DNA of 64,000 nucleotides from Roseiarcus sp963794155 (GCA_963794155.1 CAWCCX010000008.1:806001-870000), one strand, 5' to 3'; shown: positions 1 through 8,559, counted from the stretch's first letter. Numbers and translations are program-made. Notes: generated by a model from the sequence alone, not told the origin.

Positions 1-374
1 GTCGGTCACCGATAGCATCCGCTGTCTGTGCTTTGGTGCAATTTTAGCGATCAGGCGGTGCCCACACTGTGGATGGACGCTATCGCATCATTCGGAACCA
101 ATCAAAATGCCTGGTCAGCCTGATGGAAATTCGCCTGGTGCCCAGAATGAGGCTGAATCAATCAATCGCTATATCCCCATCTGTTCGTTCCAGTGGGGAT
201 ATAGCGATCGTACGCATGAGCCGCATTTTGGGCACCCCTCCGGGAACCTTTCGGGGGCTGATCCGGGCAGATTTTTACCTATCTGCCGCGGTCATATCGT
301 AGCGTGAACCTCCGCTTGCCCCCCGTTCATCCTCATCGCAGGCGGCTCAGGCCGTTGGAACCTGAGGGTGACGC
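1..374. other. non-coding stretch with inverted repeats
   Basis: No convincing gene is visible here. The stretch holds a long imperfect inverted repeat (about 133-240, core 165-208) and a small hairpin with 7-bp arms at 266-272 and 281-287. It ends just before the L33 remnant. The inverted repeats could be the end of a mobile element whose body lies outside the window; this is an inference. Confidence 0.4.
165..208. repeat. 14-bp perfect inverted repeat
   Basis: Arms 165-178 (ATCGCTATATCCCC) and 195-208 are exact reverse complements around a 16-base spacer. Imperfect pairing continues outward: the region near 138-155 resembles the reverse complement of 218-236, both sharing a GGGCAC-type block. 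Such a long cruciform could be a recombination site, an element end or a bidirectional terminator. No T-run follows either arm, so a simple terminator is less likely. Confidence 0.6.
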
Positions 375-482
375 ATGATTCCTCCCTTTCGATTGTTCGC
401 CCTGCCGGAAAAGTTTGCGTTCAAGAAATACGACCCCGTTGCGCGCAAGCACGTGGAGTTCAAGGAAACGAAGATCAAGTAA
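375..482 (+). pseudogene. rpmG: 3' fragment of ribosomal protein L33 gene
   Basis: The reading frame from the ATG at 375 ends in KYDPVARKHVEFKETKIK and a TAA. That is the typical C-terminus of alphaproteobacterial 50S ribosomal protein L33, which is normally about 55 residues long. Only the last ~19 residues (from about 426) match. The preceding residues, starting MIPPFRLF, do not look like L33, so the 5' half has been replaced. L33 belongs to the large ribosomal subunit; this piece cannot be functional. It marks a recombination junction that captured a chromosomal gene end, and it keeps its downstream hairpin. The alternative, a new short fusion peptide, is unlikely. Confidence 0.75.
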
Positions 483-508
483 TCCCGCGCTTCCGAGCGG
501 GGCGATCG

Positions 509-532
509 AGGGCGCCTGTTGGCGGCCTTTTT
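509..532 (+). terminator. rho-independent terminator after L33 remnant
   Basis: An 8-bp stem with one mismatch (AGGGCGCC, loop TGTT, GGCGGCCT) is followed by a short T-run ending at 532. It sits 27 bases after the L33 stop, as expected for the native rpmG terminator carried along with the gene end. Confidence 0.6.
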
Positions 533-702
533 GTCTCGTAAGTCAATTGGCCGGGGCGCCTCGCGGCGTCCAGGCGCCGGCGCGGGACCAGCGCCCCGGA
601 ATGCCTATCCGAAAGTGTTTCGGTTCCCACCCAGCAGCGATAGGATCACTCTCCAAGCGAGGGGGTCGATGGGCGTCTCGCATGCGGCGCGGAGGGAGAT
701 CA

Positions 703-1457
703 GTGGCGAGGTTTGAGGGCAAGGTGGCCCTGGTGACGGGGCCACATCCGGCATTGGTCGGGCCACGGCGATCGCCTTTGCCCGAGACGGCGCCGTTGTC
801 GTCGCGGCCGGGCGGCGTGAGGCGGAGGGAGCCGAAACCATACGTCTCATCCATACATTCGGCGGCAGCGCCGAGTTCATGAAGACTGACGTATCGGTGG
901 AAGCTGAGGTCGAAAACCTCGTGAAGCGAACCCTTTCCGCCTACGGACGTCTGGATTGCGCCTTCAACAATGCAGGCGCGTTTGGTCTCTCGCCGATATC
1001 CGAACAGACGGAAGCAAGCTTCGATCTCATCAACGACACAAATGTCAAAGGTGTGTACCTCTGTATGAAGCACGAGTTGCGTTGCATGGCTCCCGCCGGC
1101 AGAGGCGCGATCGTAAACTCGTCGTCCCTCGCCGGCCTGATTGGAAGACGAGATCAAAGCGGCTACTCCGCAAGCAAACATGCGGTGATTGGCCTGACCC
1201 AGTCAGCGGCGCTGGAAGTGGCCGCGCAGGGCGTCAGGGTGAACGCGGTGTGTCCCGCGGCGATCGAGGGCGCCATGGATGTGAAATTCATGGAGTATTT
1301 CAAGCTGTCGAAGAAGGAACTGTTCGCCCAGGTCCCGATGGGCCGTCCGGGCACGCCTGACGATGTCGCCCGCGCGGTTCTGTTCCTGTGTTCGGCCGAC
1401 GCGGCATTCATCACCGGCGCGACGCTGACGGTGGACGGGGGCATGGGGGCGAAGTGA
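703..1457 (+). pseudogene. SDR family oxidoreductase, frameshifted
   Basis: A short-chain dehydrogenase/reductase of about 250 residues that would use NAD(P)H on an unknown alcohol or ketone. The GTG at 703 follows a strong GGAGGGAG ribosome site 5 bases away. The frame reads VARFEGKVALVTG, then breaks at about 737-741: a run of four G where five would restore the TGATSGIG cofactor motif. Downstream in the other frame are DVSVE, NNAG (970s), the catalytic serine region (NSSSLAG), YSASK (Tyr/Lys pair) and a complete C-terminus ending in TVDGGMGAK. Restoring one G gives a normal-length protein, so this is either a recent pseudogene or a base-call error in a G-run. Confidence 0.85.
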
Positions 1458-1467
1458 CGTCGTCACT

Positions 1468-1491
1468 AAAAAAAAAAAAAAAAAAAAAAAA
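1468..1491. repeat. 24-base poly-A homopolymer
   Basis: Twenty-four consecutive A residues lie 10 bases after the SDR stop and directly before a SIR2 gene that lacks its 5' end. Such a tract is exceptional in GC-rich DNA and sits exactly at a junction between unrelated sequences. It may be an assembly join rather than natural DNA. Confidence 0.9.
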
Positions 1492-2056
1492 TCACATCAA
1501 CGCACCAGAACCGTTCATCACAAGGCGATGAGATTCGCAAACCGACCAAGGCACATCACGCCATAGCTCAACTGGTTGCTTCGGGGGCGGTGCGAGTTGT
1601 CATCACGACGAATTTTGACAGGTTGATTGAGAATGCCCTACGTGAGGCTGGTGTCGAGCCCACTGTGATCGCTAGCGACGATGCCATTGCCGGTGCGACG
1701 CCCTTGGTTCACTCGAAATGCACAGTGATCAAGGTCCACGGCGATTATCTCGACGCCCGCATCAAGAACACGGACGCCGAGCTCGAGGACTATTCGCCAG
1801 CAATGAACACGTTGCTGGATCAGGTCTTCGACAACTTCGGCCTCCTTGTGGTGGGCTCGTGCCGGCGAGTGGGACATGGCGCTGCCATCTGCCGACCCTT
1901 CGCGCCCCTTCTCGGCGATACCCGCTCTACTGGGCATCGCGCGGCAACGTTGGCGCGCTTGCGAAAGTCGTCTTACAGCAGCGCGCTGGTCGGAGCTTCC
2001 CGATCACAGATGCAGACAGTTTCTTCGTGAAGCTACGCGAAACGCTGGTAAATGAG
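1492..2056 (+). pseudogene. SIR2-domain protein fragment
   Basis: An open frame with no start runs out of the poly-A tract and carries SIR2-family signatures: VVITTNFDRLIE at about 1593 and VIKVHGDYLD near 1726. Bacterial SIR2-domain proteins of this kind are NAD-binding or NAD-degrading enzymes, often in anti-phage systems (family knowledge). After LLVVGS (about 1860) the coding moves through two more frames: a segment beginning EWDMAL, then YWASRGNVGALAK and PITDADSFF up to about 2050. It thus has no N-terminus, at least two frameshifts, and a 3' end cut by an IS256-type element. It is dead, or badly sequenced. Whether it belonged to a defence operon cannot be seen. Confidence 0.75.
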
Positions 2057-2114
2057 GGGACTGTCCTGAATTTCGTGTGTGGTTTGGGCACAATGGGAAG
2101 AGAGGAGCGATCCC

Positions 2115-2489
2115 ATGGCCCGACGCAAGGAACCCAAGATCCCGGATGCTATTCTTGATCAGCTTCTTGGTGGCGCTGATCCCAAGACGGCCTTTGATCG
2201 GAACGGCCTTCTGGACGATTTGAAGAAAGCGCTGGCCGAGCTGGCGCTCAACGCCGAGATGGATCATCATCTTGCGAATGGCGAGGCCGGCAACAGCCGC
2301 AACGGCTATGGCAAGAAGACGGTAGTTACCGACACCGCTCGGATAGAGCTGCATGTGCCAAGAGATTGGCGGTCTTAGCTTCGATCCGCACTTGATCGCC
2401 AAGTACCAGCGGCGGTTTCCCGGCTTCGACGAGAAAATCATCTCGATGTACGCTCGCGGCATGAGCGTGCGAGAGATCGTCGGACAGGC
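2115..2489 (+). pseudogene. IS256-family transposase, 5' fragment
   Basis: The ATG at 2115 has an AGAGGAG ribosome site. The protein begins MARRKEPKIPDAILDQLL and contains AEMDHHL, SRNGYGKK and ELHVPRD, typical of the N-terminal third of IS256/Mutator transposases. A frameshift near 2360 moves the coding to the frame reading FDPHLIAKYQRRFPGFDEKI and MYARGMSVREI, which stops at the IS6 insertion near 2490. The DDE catalytic core is missing. The element's left end probably lies near 2056, where the SIR2 homology stops. This is an inactive relic. Confidence 0.8.
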
Positions 2490-2492
2490 GTT

Positions 2493-3287
2493 GTCACGCC
2501 GCGTGGGGCTTGCGGTCCGGCCGGTGGCCGAATAACCGAGCGGATGAAGAAAATCAGCTACAGCGGATATCGTTTCCCGCCTGAGATCATTCACCAAGCT
2601 ATATGGCTCTAACTTAGGTTCACCCTCAGCCTGCGCGACGTCGAAGATTTGTTGGCGGAACGCGGAGTGGCGGTGTCCTATGAGACGGTTCGGCGTTGGG
2701 TGAACCATTTCGGACCGATGATCGCCGCCGACCTACGAAAGCGTCGGCTGAAACCTCACGCGACTTGGCATCTGGATGAGGTCTATCTGAAAATCGACGG
2801 CCGAATGGTCTACCTTTGGCGGGCCGTCGACGCGGAGGGCGAGGTACTCGATGTGTTGGTCCAGTCCAAGCGAAACAAGCACGCCGCGCTGAAACTGATG
2901 CGCAAGCTCTTGAAGAAGTACGCCTTCGTTCCCGAGCGATTGGTCACCGACGACTTGCGATCATACAGTGCCGCGGTCCGAGACCTTGGAATTGAACGTC
3001 GGCATGAGCGCGGGCGATGGAGGAACAATCGAGCGGAGAACTCGCATCAGCCGACGCGACGGCGGGAGCGCAAAATGCAGCGGTTCAAGAGTCCGGGTTC
3101 AGCGCAGAAATTTCTCTCCACCCACGCCGCCGTCTACAACACCTTTAACGTCCAACGCCATCTCACCTCGGCCCAAACGCACCGCACGCTGCGCGCCGCG
3201 GCGATGGAGACGTGGCGGACCGCAGTCGCAGCGGCCTAACAATTCCTGAGGCGCCGACACTTCGCGCTCGCCGCACGGCAATGTGAC
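2493..3287 (+). mobile_element. IS6-family insertion sequence, copy 1
   Basis: This 795-bp block begins GTCAC and ends GTGAC, and is shared almost base for base with 12018-12812 in the opposite orientation. It carries one transposase gene. The ends pair imperfectly (GTCACGCCGCGTG against GTCACATTGCCGTG in reverse). Flanking sequences of the two copies differ, which fixes the boundaries to within a few bases; no clear 8-bp target duplication was seen. IS6 elements move by replicative cointegrate formation. Confidence 0.75.
2544..3239 (+). pseudogene. IS6-family transposase with nonsense codon
   Basis: Same 231-residue DDE transposase as the intact gene at 12066-12761. Codon 23 (2610-2612) is TAA where the other copy has TAT (tyrosine). 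Reinitiation at the ATG at 2649 would lose the first 35 residues, which carry part of the N-terminal DNA-binding region. DDE signatures are present downstream: TWHLDEVYLKIDGR (first Asp), LVTDDLRSY (second Asp) and NNRAENSHQPTRRRER (Glu). At least one further base difference from copy 2 is visible near 2991. This copy is probably defective but could be mobilised in trans by copy 2. Confidence 0.85.
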
Positions 3288-3428
3288 GAAGGCGACAGGA
3301 GCAGGCCCTGCGTATCCTCGGTCTCCCGGGGCGTCGTTATCGCGCCGCGATCCACAGAACATCGAAGCGAACGCCCCCTTCACACAGCGCTACGCGGGCC
3401 GCTGCCGCGCATCTCTCTGGCCAGCACT

Positions 3429-4283
3429 TTAGGAACCCTTCGCAATCTCCTCCTTGACCAGACGGCTCACGTCCGCTCGGAGGCCAACCGACTCGTGCCA
3501 GCCGTAATTGCCGAAGGGCGCCAGGCCGCCGTCAACGGCAATGTCCTGACCAGTGATGAATGACGACGCGTCGCTCGCAAGGAACACTGCTGCCTGAGCG
3601 ACGTCATGGGTCTCACCGGCCCGAGGAATAGGCTGCAGCGAGGCGAAGCGGTTCCGGATCACGCCCAACACCCGGTCAGCATCGGCGCCGCTAACCCCGG
3701 CGGTCTTGGCGAAAATGCCGGTGACGATGCCGCCGGGTGAAATGCAGTTGAGCCGAATTCCAGCGTGGCTGAGTTCGGCCGCTGCCGAGCGGGTCAACTG
3801 GCTCGCCGCTGCCTTCGACCCGCTGTAGATGGGGCCGGCAAGGCCGCCACGCAGTCCGGCTGCACTGGCGATGGTGATGATGCTGCCCGCCCCCTGACGC
3901 AGCATGACCGCCGCAGCATGCTTGATCCCGAAGAAGACCCCGCGCACGTTGACGCCAAATACGCCGTCGAACTGCTCCGCTGTTACTTCAGTAATACTGA
4001 CCATCGGCGAGCCGGAGCCGGCGTTGTTGACCAAGCAGTCCAGGCGTCCGAACCGGCTGACGGCATGGTCGATCATCGCCTTCACATCAGCCTCGACCGA
4101 GACGTCAGTGCGAATGAAAATGAGGCTGTCGCCGCACCTGGCTTCCAGTGCGCTGCCCTCATCGCTGCGCCGTCCGGCGGCGACGACAGATGCGCCTTCC
4201 TCGACGAATAATTCGGCGATCCGATCGCCGATGCCACTGGTCGCGCCCGTTACAACGGCGACTTTTCCGTCAAGTTGACCCAT
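3429..4283 (-). CDS. SDR family oxidoreductase
   Basis: Classical short-chain dehydrogenase of 284 residues, a soluble NAD(P)H-dependent oxidoreductase. The cofactor motif TGATSGIG is at residues 12-19, NNAG at 86-89, the catalytic serine at 140 (TIASAAG), and the YSGSK Tyr153/Lys157 pair. The C-terminus GQDIAVDGGLAPFG is a family hallmark. The substrate is not predictable. The extra ~30 residues after that motif make it slightly longer than the usual 250. It stands alone between IS6 copy 1 and a serine-recombinase relic. It shares the SDR fold with the broken gene at 703 but is clearly not a copy of it. Confidence 0.9.
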   Translation of the reverse strand: MGQLDGKVAVVTGATSGIGDRIAELFVEEGASVVAAGRRSDEGSALEARCGDSLIFIRTDVSVEADVKAMIDHAVSRFGRLDCLVNNAGSGSPMVSITEVTAEQFDGVFGVNVRGVFFGIKHAAAVMLRQGAGSIITIASAAGLRGGLAGPIYSGSKAAASQLTRSAAAELSHAGIRLNCISPGGIVTGIFAKTAGVSGADADRVLGVIRNRFASLQPIPRAGETHDVAQAAVFLASDASSFITGQDIAVDGGLAPFGNYGWHESVGLRADVSRLVKEEIAKGS

Positions 4284-4422
4284 TGGGCGACATTCGCCAG
4301 ATGACAGCCTTATTGCGGCTAAGACTGGGCCCGTAGCAAGACTTTGACAAGACTGAAATGTCGTTGAGACCCGCTGTGGCTTGTAGATAATTTCGAGGGC
4401 TGTCTCGCACGCCGAAGGCCCG

Positions 4423-4444
4423 CGCTGTGATGACCGTCACAGCG
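4423..4444. promoter_or_regulatory. 8-bp palindrome, possible operator
   Basis: Arms CGCTGTGA (4423-4430) and TCACAGCG (4437-4444) are perfect inverted repeats with a 6-base spacer, about 140 bases upstream of the minus-strand SDR start. The form suits a dimeric regulator. The rest of 4284-4600 shows no convincing gene apart from decayed recombinase sequence at its right end. Confidence 0.4.
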
Positions 4445-4605
4445 AGCTACAAGGGACTATGCTCAATTGGTCAAATGAACTGGGGTCCTGAACACTAGGC
4501 GGCCCATTCGGAGACGCGGCGATGTTCGGTAAGGCATTGTGACGTCGGCGTTCGCTTGTTCGGGTTTCGCCGGCGCGGTAGCCCGTGAAGCATGAAGAAA
4601 GTCAG

Positions 4606-5205
4606 CTACGCCGGAAACCGGACGTGTCGCTCGGCGAGGTCTTCCTGTTTCGCGATCGTCCCGATGTCCGCCGCCGGGTCTTTGACGATCATGTCGACCC
4701 ACGCTCTCGACCGCGCGATCGCCATCAGCAACCCCGATCGCGTCGCTTCGCTGATTACCTGACCGTCGGATGGCGTATGCGTGAGTCCCTTGCGCAGCGG
4801 TTGGGCCGCCGTGAAGGGGATCGAGATGGTCAAGCCATCGTTCGGGTTGCTTGCTGCCTCCGCCAAATCGCCTGAACGCAGTCTGATTGTGATCTGATCT
4901 CGGCACACGATCGTTCGCGCGAGATGGTCCTCAATGATCTCGCGATTGGATGCGTCGTTGTCAACGTCGCTGTTTGCGCCGAGCGCCTTGGCGATTAGAG
5001 CCTCGACGTCGGGCGCCGAGATCCTGGCGACCGATCCAGCTTCACTAGCCCGCCCCTGCAACAGGGCGTGCGAGACATAGTAACGATAGCGCACACCCTT
5101 CTTGTTCGCATGCGTCGGCGTCATCGGATTTCCGCGGTCGTCGAAGATGCGGCGCTGGGTATCTGTAAGCTTTGCCATGATGTTCTCCTCGTGCTTCGAC
5201 AGCAT
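4606..5205 (-). pseudogene. large serine recombinase, C-terminal relic
   Basis: The best start is probably the ATG at 5178 (MAKLTDTQRRIFDDRG). The protein matches the C-terminal half of resolvase/invertase-type recombinases: MTPTHANKKGVRYRYYVSHAL is the typical post-catalytic segment, and ARSRAWVDMI and AERHVRF lie near its end. The N-terminal catalytic resolvase domain with its active serine is absent. The 3' end is frameshifted: related sequence such as MPYRTSPRLRMGRL continues in another frame to about 4490. Without a catalytic domain it cannot recombine DNA. It is a remnant of an integrated element. Confidence 0.75.
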
Positions 5206-5306
5206 CCGCTGTCACGGGCACGACCCCGCGTTGGCCCAGGGGCCGGCGAGGCAGGAGCGCCTCATGGCAGGCGCGCGGTCCCACAACTAGTCCCGCGGCA
5301 TCTGAT

Positions 5307-6287
5307 TCAGTTTCGAAGGCGCCCCGATGATTGGTCCGCTTTCGATGACGTAGAAGGCTTTTTGTCACTCCGCATTAGCAAGCACGCAATCGCCGCCGCA
5401 ATCGGCAGGCCCGCACCGTTTTCGTAGTAGCTGAAGGCTGGCGAAGGATTGACCTCAAAGCAATAGACCCTCTCGTCAGGCGTGACCTTCAGATCGATAC
5501 CCGACACTTCAAGACCCAGCTTCTTCGTTAGCCGCACGCACCGTTCGGTGAGTTCGGTCGATAGGGTCACTTCGCGCAAATCTGCCGCCAGGCCGGTCTG
5601 CTGGAGTGCATATCGGTAGTCGGTCGCCTCCGTCTGGACGGCGGCAGCGAAGACCTCCTCTCCTACGACGTGGACGCGAATCTCGGTACCTGGGACAAAA
5701 GCCTGGAATTGGGTAGGGCACCAACGGATTCGCTCGAGACGATCGGAGTTGCTGACGTCGGCATCGCAAACGATCGATCGAATCCCGCTGATCGATTTGT
5801 AAATGATCCGCCCGTGTACAGCGTGAAAGGCGACTACGGCTTCTGGATCACTGGTGATCAACGTCTCGGGCGTGAGGAATCCAGCCCGGCGAATAATCTG
5901 AGCCTGGAATGGCTTGGACATGTTAGTGGCGCTGGGCCAGGATCGGTTGACCATGCAGCCTGGCGCAATGTCCATCCAGCGCGTCAACGTCTCGTGAAAC
6001 CCCCGGCAACGATAGCGAAGCGGCGAATCTTCGGGTTCGCCATCGAGCTCCGGAAGGCTGCGATCATCCATTAGACGAAGATATGCGGCACGGAACTCAG
6101 ATAGTGGGTAGCCGTTCCCGGCAACGGTCAGTGCCCCGCCAATTCGACCTTGCGAAACATCAAGCGCTATCGCGCATTCGCCGAATCGACGCTGGCTGAG
6201 CATCAAAATGTCTGCTCCTTCAGTGCGCAGTCTGTCGGCAACTAGCCCTAACGCCGGCTCCGAGAGGATCCCACACAGTAGGATCAT
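5307..6287 (-). CDS. RimK-like ATP-grasp ligase
   Basis: A 326-residue protein of the RimK-like ATP-grasp fold. Such enzymes make amide or ester bonds through an acyl-phosphate (glutathione-, RimK- or graspetide-type ligases). Seen: a central RIIYKSISGIRS segment (ATP-binding lysine), FQAFVPGTEIRVHVV, and the Mg/ATP motif GIDLKVTPD followed by FEVNPSPAFSYYE, with the E-x-N pair. The N-terminal ~110 residues (MILLCGILSEPALGLV) form a pre-ATP-grasp-like region. The start at 6287 was chosen because its ATGA overlaps the stop of the upstream gene, implying coupled translation; an earlier ATG at 6386 would overlap far more. It is the last gene of a three-gene cassette. Its substrate is unknown; an ORF-encoded peptide partner is possible. 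Confidence 0.8.
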   Translation of the reverse strand: MILLCGILSEPALGLVADRLRTEGADILMLSQRRFGECAIALDVSQGRIGGALTVAGNGYPLSEFRAAYLRLMDDRSLPELDGEPEDSPLRYRCRGFHETLTRWMDIAPGCMVNRSWPSATNMSKPFQAQIIRRAGFLTPETLITSDPEAVVAFHAVHGRIIYKSISGIRSIVCDADVSNSDRLERIRWCPTQFQAFVPGTEIRVHVVGEEVFAAAVQTEATDYRYALQQTGLAADLREVTLSTELTERCVRLTKKLGLEVSGIDLKVTPDERVYCFEVNPSPAFSYYENGAGLPIAAAIACLLMRSDKKPSTSSKADQSSGRLRN

Positions 6288-7045
6288 AGTTTTTGTCCGC
6301 AAAGCGCCAGCGCTAGTCGCTTCACGAGCGCCGTGCTCCCTATTCTTAAGTCGGGCCATGGCGACGCATAAGCGAACGCCAGACAACCGGGTCGTATTTC
6401 AAAGAGATTGATTCCGAGAAGATCTGCGCCGCTCGCCTCCGCCATCCGCCGGCATGCCGCGCCCACATTTGCGGGAAGCGCGGCCCCAAAGAGGTCATTC
6501 CGGAACGCAACGGCCGAGATCAACGGTGTGCCCGCAGGCGCCAGCGAACGCTGGCCAATCTCGGGCCCGTCACCGTCGGTCTGGTGATAGTCTGGGACGG
6601 TAAGGCGGGCAGCGGACGCCAGCATTGACCATTCGGACATGTGGCGCCAAGCGCCGCCCATTCCCTGTGGAGTGGGTGGGTTCAGAATATTTGGAAGACC
6701 TGAGAGCCAGCTCATAGCGAACGCCATCGCCTCGGCAGCTGCATAGTCGCGATCTTCGGCAATCGCGAAGTTGGCGAGCGAAGCTGGTGCAGCTATCAGC
6801 CGATTGAGCACCCCTTCAAACGATCCCCCACGCCACCGTCTGCCGTCCGCCATATCGACTTCTATATCGGGATCGTCCAACCCGAGGCGATGGTGCCATC
6901 TGGTCGCCAGGTCGAGTTCGCTGCTCTTTACGAGGTCTCCTTCGGCGCCGACCCATGTCGAGAGCCGGTCATGCAACCATAGGGCTGCCTCGTCATAGTC
7001 ATGACAGACTATCAGGTAGCGGCGCGAGCTTGCGACCGGCGGCAC
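6284..7045 (-). CDS. uncharacterised ATP-grasp partner protein
   Basis: A 253-residue soluble protein starting at GTG 7045. It opens RRYLIVCHDYDEAALWLHDRL and carries DRDYAAAEAMAFAMSWLSGLP, NPPTPQGMGGAWR and a C-terminal ADLLGINLFE. I recognise no named domain. The pattern resembles the substrate- or pre-ATP-grasp half seen beside RimK-like ligases, but the ATP-binding residues are not evident. It overlaps the ligase start by 4 bases (ATGA), so the two proteins are probably made in equal amounts and may form a complex. The small protein gene lies 25 bases upstream. Role: inferred accessory or substrate-recognition subunit of the ligase. Confidence 0.65.
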   Translation of the reverse strand: MPPVASSRRYLIVCHDYDEAALWLHDRLSTWVGAEGDLVKSSELDLATRWHHRLGLDDPDIEVDMADGRRWRGGSFEGVLNRLIAAPASLANFAIAEDRDYAAAEAMAFAMSWLSGLPNILNPPTPQGMGGAWRHMSEWSMLASAARLTVPDYHQTDGDGPEIGQRSLAPAGTPLISAVAFRNDLFGAALPANVGAACRRMAEASGADLLGINLFEIRPGCLAFAYASPWPDLRIGSTALVKRLALALCGQKL

Positions 7046-7070
7046 TGAAGGGATCTCGCAATCCCCTAGC

Positions 7071-7502
7071 TCAAACGGCGCCGGGCTCGTCCCTCAGCGC
7101 TCCCTTGGACAGGTCAGGCCGTTGCTCGGGTGATATAAAGTGCTTGAGCTTCCCTATCTCGGCTTCAAGGGCGGCTACGCGAGCCAAAAGTTGCGGGTCC
7201 TGAACAGGCTGCCTATTTGTCGAAGGAGTAAGCGTCCCCCAACCGACGTCAAAAAAGATATCGTTGCGATCCTTTTCGAGTTTCTCGTGCTTGTGCGTCT
7301 TAGCCCAGTCAGCGGCGTACTTGTCGGCCCCCTCATCTTTTTCGGGCTTGGGGTTTTGCAATTTCCCGACGATCAAATCGAGACGATCTTTGAAGACGCC
7401 AGTGTCCTGAGAAACCTTATCCTCGAATTCGCTCTTGTCGCTCCCCACCCTCTCGCCGGGTACTGCGGCAGAACGAACTTCACGAAACGGGGGCTCAGCC
7501 AT
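7071..7502 (-). CDS. small charged protein of ATP-grasp cassette
   Basis: A 143-residue protein starting at ATG 7502, directly preceded by an AGGAGG ribosome site; upstream in-frame starts lack this and add arginine-rich junk. It is hydrophilic: MAEPPFREVRSAAVPGER, then FEDKVSQDTGVFKDRLDLIVGKL, a Lys/Glu-rich centre, NDIFFDVGWG, and a coiled-coil-like ARVAALEAEIGKLKHFI near the C-terminus. There is no signal peptide or membrane segment. It heads the cassette, with the two ATP-grasp-type genes following. It could be the substrate or a scaffold for the ligase, but it is longer than usual RiPP precursors and lacks a recognisable core peptide. Confidence 0.65.
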   Translation of the reverse strand: MAEPPFREVRSAAVPGERVGSDKSEFEDKVSQDTGVFKDRLDLIVGKLQNPKPEKDEGADKYAADWAKTHKHEKLEKDRNDIFFDVGWGTLTPSTNRQPVQDPQLLARVAALEAEIGKLKHFISPEQRPDLSKGALRDEPGAV

Positions 7503-7940
7503 GGTAACCTCCTGAACGATGCGCCTACGTGCGCGAACCGATGTGGCGCGGCGCCAAACGCCAGCAACCAGTCCGTATCGTTGTGATAGTTTCCGCAGGG
7601 ACGACGACGAAATATCATCGAGTTTGCACATTAAGTCTAGACCAAATGCTCGATACGGGCCAATTCTGAGCTGAGCCCGGCGCGTCGAACGGTTCTTGGC
7701 AACCCCGGACTGGGTCTTGCCGAGGCGAGTAAGTGACACTGGAGGCGGAGGGCGGAGGAGGAGCGAGAGGATAGCGGTATCCATCGGATCGCGCCCTTAC
7801 CCTCCTTGATCCGGCTTCCGCGCTTGCAGTAGAAAGCGACGAGTTTCACCGCCCGCCTCACCACGTTGGTGAAGATGATTCCGGCTAGGGGCACCAAAGA
7901 CCCTAAAACCAATTGAAATCATTGAACTCTTTCCTCGATC

Positions 7941-7978
7941 TGTCAAACCTCCGAGGCACCCATATTTACGGTTTGACA
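7941..7978. repeat. 9-bp inverted repeat at integrase 3' end
   Basis: TGTCAAACC (7941-7949) and GGTTTGACA (7970-7978) are perfect inverted repeats spanning the integrase stop codon. A weak terminator or an attachment-site arm would fit; no T-run follows. The stretch 7503-7940 between the small charged protein and this repeat holds no convincing gene. Confidence 0.35.
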
Positions 7979-8403
7979 ATTTGTAGTTTCGACAGCTTGA
8001 CCATTCCGCTCTCCGCGAGGAGGTCACGGTCTCGCTTCTTCGTGTAGAGAGTGGTCATAGCCGTCGTCTCATGCCCGGCTATCGCCATCAGCTCGCGGTC
8101 CCTCAACCCCATGTCTGCGCCCATCGTCTGGAGGGCTTTTCTCAGCCCGTGCGCCGATAACCCCTTGAGGGCGGCCCGGTCGCACTTGTCCCGGAACCAA
8201 TTGCCGAACCCGTTCGACGTGAACGGCTTGCCGAACTCCGTGACGAGAAACGTCAGCTGGTTTTTGGGCACCGTGTCGAGGGCCTTCTGCAGCTCGGGGT
8301 GGATGGGGATACGCATCTGCTTGTGCAACCTGCGTTCGTTCTTCTGCTGGACGAACTGGATCGCCCCGTCCTTGACGTGCTGCCGGCCGAAGCACCCAAT
8401 CTA
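7966..8403 (-). pseudogene. tyrosine recombinase (phage integrase), C-terminal part
   Basis: About 145 codons remain of a phage-type integrase. The frame is open from about 8403 (GRQHVKDGAIQFVQQKNERR) to the stop at 7966. The catalytic elements seen are GLSAHGLRKA (His-x-x-Arg box), the second box AGHETTAMTTLYT, and the nucleophile tyrosine in LYTKKRDRD. The N-terminal DNA-binding domain and first catalytic Arg region are missing: an in-frame TAG and unrelated sequence precede 8403. The normal length would be 350-400 residues. It is a relic of an integrated element and may mark one edge of the ATP-grasp cassette. Confidence 0.75.
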
Positions 8404-8559
8404 TCCAATCGACCAATTGGGTCGCCCCCATGAGGTGAAAATTCGAGCGGTGCGTAAAACGAGTCGTGACCGGTGTTCATTTGCGAAATGGCAGCGCGAT
8501 CTCTACAGTACCCAAATTCCGTCTTCTCAAGTGACAAGATCGGGACTAAGACTTCGACC

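Noticed and set aside
11..23. A 12-13-base word (GATAGCATCCGC) recurring at 21128 and 27521, with a partial match at 5201
   Set aside because: The two inner copies lie inside protein-coding genes where the codons for Asp-Ala-Ile or Met-Leu-Ser explain them; contexts differ and no structure surrounds them.
543..1181. 212-residue minus-strand ORF opposite the SDR
   Set aside because: It is the antisense shadow of the SDR gene and has no ribosome site or motifs.
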